A DNA stretch of 64,000 bases. It comes from Petaurus breviceps papuanus. Lineage: Eukaryota; Chordata; Mammalia; Diprotodontia; Petauridae. The notes under the pieces were generated by a model. It was not told the origin of the DNA, did no database searches, and saw only the letters and a list, made by a program, of their open reading frames with translations. The DNA lies in NCBI GenBank assembly GCA_028583685.1, contig JAMXIF010000043.1:3248675-3312674 (forward strand). The letters run 5' to 3'. Position 1 is the stretch's first letter. Every line of letters begins with the position of its first letter. Positions 56,746-64,000 of the stretch are shown here, piece by piece. The translations under genes and the position numbers were made by a program.

Positions 56746-58010
56746 CAAAAGTAAGTCATTACACAATGTGGCTGTTACTGTGTACAATGTTCTCTTGGTT
56801 CTGCTCACTTCACTAAGCATCAGTTCATGCAAGTCTTTCCAGGTTTTTCTAAAATTTACCTACTCATCATTTCTTATGGAACAATAGTATTCCATTGCAT
56901 TCATATACCAGAACTTGTTCAGCCATTCCCTAATTGATGGGCATCCCCTCAATTTCCAATTTTTGGCCACCACAAAAAGAGTTGCTACAAATATTTTTGT
57001 ACATGTGAGTCCTTGCCTCATTTTTATGATCTCTTTGGGATACCTAGAAGTGATATTGCTGGGTCAAAGAAGTGTGCACATTTTTATAGCCTTTTGGGAA
57101 TACTTCCAAATTGTACTCCAGAATTGGATCAGTTGGATCCAGTTCTGGTTGAATCAGTTAACAACTCCACCAAACATGCAATAGTATTCTAGCTTTCCTC
57201 CATCTTCTCCATCATTTATAGTTTTCATGTATTGTCATGTTAGTCAATCTGATAGGTGTGATGTGGTATGTGAGAGTTGTTTTGATTTTCACGTCTCAAA
57301 TTGATAGTGATTTAGAGAATTTTTTTTCATATTACTATGGATAGCTTTAATCTCTTCTTTTGAAAACTGCCTGTTCATAGCCTTTGGCCATTTATCAATT
57401 GGGGAATGACTTGTATTCTGATAAATTTGACTCAGTTTTCTATATATTTTGAAACGGGGCCTTTATCAGAGACACTGACTGTAAAGATTGTTTACCAACT
57501 TCCTACTTCCCTTCTAATCTTGGTTGCATTGACTTTGTGCAAAAACTTTTCAATTTAATGCAATCAAAATCATTCATTTTTCAATTCATAGTGTTCTCTA
57601 TATCTTGTTTGGTCCAAAATCCTTCTGTTCTCCCTAAATCTGACAGATAAACTATTCCTTGCTCTCCCAATTTGCTTATAATATCAGTTTTTATTTATAA
57701 ATCATGTACATGTTTTGATTTTATATTGGCAAATGGTGTAAGATGTTGGTCTATGCCTAGTTTCTTTCATACTATTTTCTAGTTTTCCCAGTAGTTTTTG
57801 TTAAATAGTGAGTTTTTATTCCAGAAACTAGACTCTTTGGATTTATCAAACAGTAAATTATTATAGTCATTAACTACTGTATCTTCTGTACCTATCCTCG
57901 TCCACTGATCTACAACTGCATTTCTTAGCCATCACCAAATAGTTTTGATGATTGCTGCTTTATAACACAATTTAAAATCTGGTAGGGTTAGGCTGCCTTC
58001 CCCTTTCAGG
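56746..58010 (-). mobile_element. L1 LINE fragment (L1f), ORF2 C-terminal part
   Basis: Antisense ORF2 C-terminus: TCTGCTCACTTCACTAAGCA near 56801, CTAATTGATGGGCATCCCCT near 56930, ATCAATTGGGGAATGACTTG near 57394, GTTGGTCTATGCCTAGTTTC near 57744. The 3' UTR end is replaced by HAL1-8, and SINEs follow at 58011. Confidence 0.85.
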
Positions 58011-58168
58011 TTTTTTTTTTTTGGAGGGGGGAAGGCAAGGCAGTTGGGGTTAAGTGACTTGCCTAAGTTCACACAGCCAATAAGTGTTAAGTACTGAGGT
58101 CAGATTTGAACTCAGGTCCTCCTTACTTCAGGCCTGGTGCTCTATTCACTGCACTACCTAGCTGCCCC
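58011..58168 (-). mobile_element. SINE (WSINE/MAR1 type)
   Basis: Plus strand: T run, CAGTTGGGGTTAAGTGACTT, GATTTGAACTCAGGTCCTCC, TACCTAGCTGCCCC. Complete by eye. Confidence 0.92.
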
Positions 58169-58170
58169 TA

Positions 58171-58366
58171 TTTTTTTTTTTACAAAGATGCTGGAGTGAT
58201 TTCCCATTTCCTTCTCTAGATCATTTTTAGATGAGGAAATAGAAGCAAACAGGGTTAAGTGACTTGCCCATGGTCACAGAGCTAGTAAGTATCTGAGGTC
58301 TGATTTGAACTCAGGAAGATGAGTATTCCTGACTCCAAACCTAGCAAAGTATCCACTGTGCCACCT
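58171..58366 (-). mobile_element. MAR1-like SINE with RTE-like tail
   Basis: Plus strand: T run, CTGGAGTGATTTCCCATTTCC (RTE-like tail), CAAACAGGGTTAAGTGACTT, CACTGTGCCACCT. Second of two adjacent SINEs in the same direction. Confidence 0.88.
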
Positions 58367-58369
58367 CTA

Positions 58370-58755
58370 ATAATCATGGAAAGGAGGGGAGAAATATAGA
58401 AAGAGAAAGAAAGATCTGCCAGAGGACTAATTAAAAATTTTACCTAATTGCAGAGCTACTTCAGAGTCCTTGGGTGATCAGTTTTAGGTGATATACTAGT
58501 TTGTGAATCAGGCTGTACAATATACTAGTTTGTGGATCAGGCTGTACAAGCTAGTTCTAACACATTTTAATACTTCTATTCTAGGTACTTAATAGATTCT
58601 CATTGTGCCTTATTTGATCACTTATAGGTTGTCCCACCCTCACTTGATCCTGAGATTGAGAATGTTTTCCAGAAAAATTACTTATTTGTTTCCCTGTAAA
58701 TCTTTACTGTTTCTTTGGTTAACCATCAGGTTTCCCACTTCTGACACCAAATTGT
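58370..58755. other. Unclassified DNA with a short tandem duplication
   Basis: A 31-bp unit beginning ATATACTAGTTTGTG occurs twice in tandem at about 58491-58551, with few differences. Otherwise nothing recognised. Confidence 0.5.
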
Positions 58756-59423
58756 CTGTCAAGGAGAAACCCAAGCCTGAACAACAACAACAAAAAAAAA
58801 TTTTAGAAAAGGTTATGAAGTGGATTGCCACAGGGGAGAGCCAAAACATATGTGACCTGCTTCCTCAAGTCTCTGTAAGATTAAATTACATAGAGTTCAA
58901 ACAAGGGCATAATTGCACAATTCCTAATTGACCTATATATGGATAGCTTCTAATTACAGCAGTTTCCAAATAAGATAGACAGGTTGTTGTAATGTTAATG
59001 GAATAGGGAGATCCTCTCTGCCCATTAATAGGCCCAAGAGACCTGCTTTAAACTCTGGCCCAGCTCATAGCTGTGGTCAAATGGAGCCTGAGTCACATGG
59101 AACCTGTGTCACATGGACTGCCGTGTGGGAAGAGCTTTTTGAAACAGAGTAGGAAAGGCAGTGTGGAGAGTGAAGATAGGAACTTGCCTAGGGGAACTTG
59201 TTTGTGGGGAGGCCTGACAGAAAGAATGCTTAAGATGCCCACACTCACTTGCTAAATCTTACTTCCTGGTACCCTAATAGTGATGTTCCAAATAAATATT
59301 TTGATTTTGAGGAAGAGAGTTTATTATATTTTGCGAATCCACTCTGGAAATATGTATACATATGCATAGCAGCTGCTGTGGGTATTGCATTGGCATTATA
59401 TTTGTTTGAGAGATATATCAGCA
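58756..59423 (+). mobile_element. LTR-like repeat (possible solo LTR), copy 2 of the unnamed repeat
   Basis: A unit that begins TGTCAAGGAGAAACCC and ends ATATATCAGCA would have TG...CA ends and contains AATAAATATTTTG near 59291 in the position of an LTR poly(A) signal. Its first 250 bases resemble 25025-25225. No matching LTR pair or target duplication was found, so the LTR call is tentative. An old fossil. Confidence 0.4.
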
Positions 59424-60065
59424 GGAAGGCAGAACCAAGATAGCAGAGTAGAGGCTGCAACCCAGCTGAAATCTCTCAATATTCCCCTTCAAACAACTTC
59501 AAACAAAACAAAACAAGACAGGTCAAATTGATTTCTGGAATGGTATAGCCAACAAAAGTTGGGGGCAAGACATTTTTCTAGCCCAAGACACTTAGGAGAT
59601 GGGGTGGAGAAGTTTTGGATGTTGGATTAAGGTCCAGCCTTTCCATATGATAGAATTGGGCAAAGATTTGTGTTCTGTTTGGCAATACCACTGCACATAA
59701 ATAGTTCTAGTTCACACGTTTGGGGCAAAGAAGAGTGCTTATACCTGCAAGAGAGAAGGAAATCTTGTGGATGCAGGGGAATAGGGGCCTTCATTGGTAA
59801 AGATTAAGACACAGATGAGAAAAGTACTAACCACGCCTCTCCCTATATCACACCACCAAAAAGCCTGAAAATTTAAAGACATTGAGAATTATCTAATGAA
59901 AATAGCAGTATAAAAAAAGCTTGAAGCTTGTCTCATCCCCCTCCTCCCTGTGAACAGAGCCCACATTAACATAAAGTTGAAAGTAAAAAAACACTGGAAA
60001 AATGAGCAAACACCAAAAAAAGATCCTGGACATAAAAATCTAGTATAGTGACAGGGAAGATCATC
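59424..60065 (+). mobile_element. L1/HAL1 5' UTR and first codons of ORF1, 3'-truncated
   Basis: Begins GGAAGGCAGAACCAAGATAG (L1/HAL1-type 5' end) and reaches an ORF1 start at 60003 (ATGAGCAAACACC...) with a few codons before the match ends near 60065. Retrotransposons normally lose the 5' end, so keeping only the 5' end suggests later deletion or an early-terminated RNA. Confidence 0.75.
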
Positions 60066-60069
60066 CTTT

Positions 60070-61155
60070 TATTAAAATTCTGGCATTATTAACAAAATGA
60101 TTAAATTATCTAGAAATTATGTCTCTCAAACCCCCTCTCAAACTCACTTTCTTGAGAGCTTGGACATTTTTTTAATCTTTATTCTCTGTTCCTAGGATAT
60201 AATAGGCACTATGTTTCTTATCAGAGTACACTTGTTTTTTGTTACTATTAAGTATTATTGTATTTGGAGCTAGATATTGAAAGAATATAAAGCACAATTA
60301 CTTCCCTTGAGCACTTACAATGTTGTTGAGGAGACAGTAGTACACAAAAGATCAATACTCTAATCCATCAATACCAACAATTCAAGGTAGTATAATCTAA
60401 GAGCCAGATAAAGTTAATCAATTGATAAATAATAAGTATAGGGGAGTGACCTGGCCTATAGGGGTCATTGATTTATCAATTAGTTTGGGGGAATAGGTGC
60501 CCAGAATCCCTGTGGAAACTCCTGCCAGACTCAAGTCCTATAATGACTTGAACTGATGATCCTTTAAGTATTATAATGGAGTTACCCTACTTTTGGTGTT
60601 CTCATCTGCTTGCAAATTATTTCAGAACTGTTTCAAGTTATTTTCTGCAAAGAATGGAGGAGGGGTGGCTTCCTGTATTCCCCACCTCAGTTAACATCAA
60701 ACTGTGAGCACATGGAAGATAAAGCAAATCTGTTTACCCAGATAAGTCTGAGCTTTGGTATAAGGAAGGCTCTTTTGTATTTGTTAGCTCCTGGTCTTGG
60801 GGGAATGAGTATCTCTTCTGAGATGGGAATGTCCAGTTTTAAAGACTTTCAGGTCCACATGCTCTGAGATCTCTTTGGCAGCAGCTGTTTGGAGGCTGTA
60901 GGAGGAATCCTCAGAAAGTACCCCACAGCTTTTGGGGAGATTGACTACCAACAAGAACCTGGGCTGTTTTGTCAGAAAATATAGACGGGAATTTTTTAGT
61001 CTTTGAAGAACCAATGTCCAGTGCCTATTTTGTAAACCCTCAAACTACTTTTATGTTTTATGAGGTTTAAGTATAATTCTCCAAAAAGATTGTAACAGTA
61101 AATATAAACTATACTACTATATTATTTTTTAAACCTTTCTGTTGTTTCACTCTGG
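60070..61155. other. Unclassified DNA
   Basis: No gene recognised. An 11-bp perfect inverted repeat (60420-60430 and 60471-60481) and two TATAGGGG motifs lie together near 60440-60465. The stretch 60440-60900 is more GC-rich than its surroundings. Confidence 0.45.
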
Positions 61156-61164
61156 GACTATTTT

Positions 61165-61378
61165 GTGTCTTAGAGCACTGGACCTAGAATCAGAAAGACG
61201 AGTTCAAACATGACTGACTTCAGACCCTGGACAAGTCACTCTCAGTTTCCTTAGCTATTAATAACATTTACCTTCCAGAATTGTTGTGAGGATAAAATTA
61301 AATGATATAAAATAATTTTTGCAATGTACTTAGCATAGTGCCTAGCATATAGTAGGTGCTTAACAAATGTTTCATTCC
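61165..61378 (+). mobile_element. MIR SINE
   Basis: AGAGCACTGGACCTAGAATC, GACAAGTCACTCTCAGTTTC, TTGTTGTGAGGATAAAATTA, and the 3' end TAGCATATAGTAGGTGCTTA. All MIR segments are present in order. Confidence 0.88.
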
Positions 61379-61384
61379 CCTCTT

Positions 61385-62355
61385 TAGTATTTTTTTCCTA
61401 AAGTAAATGGAGAATTGTCCCATATTTGATTCACAATGCACATTGAATATTCTTGTATTTTCTGCTTTGGAGAGATTTATACTTGAGTCATAACATAAGC
61501 TTTAGATAATTTGTCCTGGGACTTTAAGGAGGGTGTTTAGTTAAGGGAAGAATATGAGAAAAGGAAGCCTACTTTTCTTATCAGAGTACAAGTTTCCAAA
61601 GCAATGAACTTGGATCACATTCATAGACCTAGCAGAAGGACCCCAAAGGGGCTTGAACTTAGAGAAGATGGGCCCCTTAGTGGTGAAGGGATTGGGCATA
61701 GTGCCTGTGGGCCAGGAGTGGTTTATTAATGGTGGATATGGGAAAGTTAGCCAGAGTTTTTGAAATGCTAATTCTAATCAACACCAAATATTTAATCTTT
61801 CAGATGTCTGACACATATTCCAAGTCATCTGACATTGTTTTCCTTTTGAACTTGTCCTGTGGGCCATTTAGGAAAAACATTTGAATTGCCAGGAATCTCT
61901 TCAGGAAATTTTGATGTCACCTATATGATGAAGGAACATCAGGGCCTCCATTTGGATTAGTTTACATGCTAAAGCGAATCATGGAAGAATTTTCACCCAG
62001 AATAGTTTGATTTCTCTCCTGAGAATATATTGCTTTTCAAAATCTAAGTTGGCTATTGAGCTCCCTTTAATCCAGATCAGTCTCCCTAAGAAACTACTCC
62101 TTTTCTTCTTTACAGAGATTGTTTCTCATTGTGTCTTCAAAGTTACATTCATGAGAACTTTTTATCCCTTCTGGGTTGATTTTTGCCCAGTAGAATTTGT
62201 ATGTATGGGATCTTACTCTTGGAATTTGCTTCAATCCAGATCGATAAATATTATACTCAACTTCCCTTCTCCATCACAAATTCTAAGATGGAAAAGTAAC
62301 TCCCTCCCCTCCACTCAATGTTTGCATCTTTTTTGTTTCAACAACCATTTCTTCC
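61385..62355. other. Unclassified DNA
   Basis: About 1 kb with no recognised feature. The 144-codon frame at 62007-62441 runs into the next SINE and is not convincing. Confidence 0.45.
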
Positions 62356-62359
62356 CTGT

Positions 62360-62520
62360 TCATAGGATCACAGATTTAGAATTGGAAGAGATAGTAGAAG
62401 TCATTTATTCACAATCCTTCATTTTACTGATAAAATTATAAAGCTAAGAGAAATTTTATAATTTATCCATAATCACACAGCTCTTAAGTCCATCACTCCT
62501 TCTCTAATACCATACTGCTT
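62360..62520 (+). mobile_element. THER/MIR3-like SINE
   Basis: ATAGGATCACAGATTTAGAATTGGAAGAGA, in pieces: GGATCACAGATTTAG, AATTGGAAGAGATAG, then ATTTTACTGATAAAATTATA and AATCACACAGCTCTTAAGTC. This matches the common 'GGATCATAGATTTAGAGCTGG...TCACACAGCTAGTAAG' repeat. Confidence 0.6.
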
Positions 62521-62589
62521 CCCAGTAGGTAAGTTAACTCATCATGGTTCCAGAGAAAAGCACTAGAATCAATGGGTGAAAACAATAGG

Positions 62590-63215
62590 GTTTCACTTTT
62601 TTTCCCCCAAGATTTTTTGACATCCTTCATTTTGATACCTATTTTATTTCTGAACATACACCATGTTGGTCTACTCTTCAGAATACCATCTTATAACAAA
62701 GTATGAAAAAGAGAAGAAGGCATTTTATCCCAAAACCAAATATACATCAACTGTCTGACAATATTTTCTATGTATACTGCATATTGTCATCCACCTTGTA
62801 ATGAAGGAATTTTCTCAATTCTTCTCTGGGGTCAACTTTGGAAATTAAATTACACAGCATTCAGTGTGGAATTTTTTGGTATTCTTTCTATTTACATTGT
62901 TGTAGTCACTTTGTATGGATATGTTTTACAAGTTGTGCATCATTTCTCATAATCCTTCCTCTGTATCTCTGAATTTTTCATATTAAACTTTTTTTTTCTT
63001 ATGGTACAGGAGAATTCCAGTACATTCATGTATCACAGTCTGTTTTGCCAGTCCAACTCAATGAGCATCAACTTTGTTCCTAATTCCTTGCTATCATAAA
63101 AAAGTGCTACTTTGAATATTTTAATGTACTTGGGAACTTTCTACTTTTGACCTCCTTGGTAAAAAAAAAAAATAGCTGTAGTCTCTCTGGGTTAAAGACT
63201 CTGCATGTTATTTCC
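62590..63215 (-). mobile_element. Old L1 3' end
   Basis: Antisense and diverged: TACATTGTTGTAGTCACTTT near 62893, CAGGAGAATTCCAGTACATT near 63007, CAATGAGCATCAACTTTGTT near 63059, TTGACCTCCTTGGTAAAAAA near 63147. The segment order matches other L1 3' ends in the window. Confidence 0.65.
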
Positions 63216-63284
63216 AAACAATAAGAACTAGTCAATAATGGAAAAGACTCCTTTGTGAAATAGTGGATTCCTTCTTACTGGCAG

Positions 63285-63410
63285 TATTCAAGTGGGGCTA
63301 GATGATCATTGGTACAGGATGGTCCTGAAGATATTACAATAAGGATATTGTACTTCATGGTCTCTATTATCCTTTCCAGCTCTAAAATTTTGTGATTATG
63401 AACTTGTGAG
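63285..63410 (+). mobile_element. L3/CR1 3' end
   Basis: TTCAAGTGGGGCTAGATGAT and CCTTTCCAGCTCTAAAATTT near 63372 match the ancient L3/CR1 3' terminus ('...GGATGACC...CCCTTCCAGCTCTAAATTCT'). Confidence 0.55.
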
Positions 63411-64000
63411 AGATAAACAAACCTGTTTCCTCAGAATTTGGAATTTCTTCTGAATCAGTTATTAAGTCATAACTGTTATTAACACTAGGAACTATAATTC
63501 CCATCCCAGTTACTCCATGAGACTTCTCAGTAGATTTTGAATATAGGTTAGTCTATTCAAAGTATTTTAATGTCAAATTGGAATGAATACTCTCACTTCC
63601 ATTCTGTGGAACATCTAAGAGACATATCATATTACTAGATTTTCTGGAACCTGGGGCTTAATTTCAAATATAAGTATCTCTCCATTAAGTCTTTTAGGCC
63701 CAGCATTCTTTATTAGGAATGTGTGAAGCAACTAGGTCTAAGCAAAGGAGAAATTTCAATGGTGCCACTTTGAAAGGAGGCCTTTTATATTTACCAGAGG
63801 TAAAATAAAACTTCAACTGAGGCATAGGCCTTGTCAAAAGAGATGCCCAAATCAAATAGAACTGCCAGACTATTACCTGCTTGCTCTACAATGCTAAGAA
63901 ACTGAACAATTCCTCTATTCATCTTGGAAAGTGCTTCTACATTCTCTAAGCAAACACATTTTCCACACATCCAAAAGGCTTTCCTAGGGGAAAACATTAC
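63411..64000. other. Unclassified DNA to the window edge
   Basis: No repeat recognised. A reverse-strand frame (63997-63791, 68 codons, MFSPRKAFWMCGKCVCLENV...) has mixed, non-repetitive residues and could continue beyond the window; I do not recognise the protein. Confidence 0.35.

Noticed and set aside
59249-59443. 64-codon frame with a hydrophobic segment resembling a membrane helix
   Set aside because: It lies across the end of the LTR-like repeat and the start of the L1 5' end, so the frame is a by-product of their junction.
62007-62441. 144-codon frame
   Set aside because: Hydrophobic, Phe/Leu-rich, and its C-terminus is translated from the THER/MIR3-like SINE.
1-64000. tRNA genes suggested by SINE A/B boxes
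   Set aside because: The boxes lie in SINE heads; none folds by eye into a full cloverleaf with an anticodon arm of tRNA-gene quality.

Overview
The window looks like an AT-rich, gene-poor piece of a marsupial nuclear genome. The grounds are the tRNA-derived SINEs that open GGGGCAGCTAGGTGG (MAR1/WSINE type, some with an RTE-like tail), the style of the L1 3' ends, many ORF1-only L1 derivatives (half-L1, HAL1), and old MIR, L2 and L3/CR1 debris. I cannot name the species from sequence alone. Fairly fresh WSINE-like copies would fit an Australian lineage, but that is inference. I found no convincing host gene, tRNA, rRNA or CRISPR array.

Layout. 1-3462: 3' half of an L1 (+) beside a HAL1 3' end (+). 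3465-8945: a very old L1 (-), broken by an L2-like piece and a mariner-like MITE. 8946-12310: mostly unclassified DNA with one SINE and an L2 3' end. 12480-20540: an L2 reverse-transcriptase region (+) split by two HAL1 elements (-). 20690-25220: an old L1 (-) hit by a SINE and then a younger L1 (+) at one target site; the younger L1 contains an inverted copy of nearby flanking DNA. 26425-37020: an L1 (-) holding a HAL1 (+), which holds a second HAL1 (+), which holds two SINEs; a third HAL1 (-) sits further along the same L1. 37085-47455: a HAL1 (-) with a GC-rich 1.9-kb block in its middle and a 6.6-kb ERV-L provirus in its 5' region. 47455-51330: L1 (-) with SINE pair, a (TTTC)n tract and a 10-N gap. 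51330-55165: unclassified AT-rich DNA. 55175-60065: HAL1 and L1 remnants, SINEs, an LTR-like repeat and a 3'-cut L1/HAL1 5' region. 60070-64000: mostly unique-looking DNA with MIR, THER/MIR3-like, old L1 and L3 fragments.

How the parts relate. HAL1 copies encode only an L1 ORF1-type protein (coiled coil, RRM, C-terminal domain) and go straight into a purine-rich 3' region without ORF2, so they must have been copied by L1 machinery in trans, as must the SINEs. Several boundaries are marked by readable target-site duplications, so the order of insertion can be worked out: L2 and old L1 first, then HAL1s, then SINEs, the younger L1 and the ERV-L. The ERV-L has two LTRs, a GATGT duplication, a tRNA-Ser-type primer site, gag-pro-pol and a dUTPase after integrase, and no env; it is a broken fossil.

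Most noteworthy: the nested stack, the HAL1 swarm with a stop codon shared by a subset, the locally templated inverted insertion in the L1, the low LTR divergence of the ERV-L, and the GC-rich block of unknown origin.
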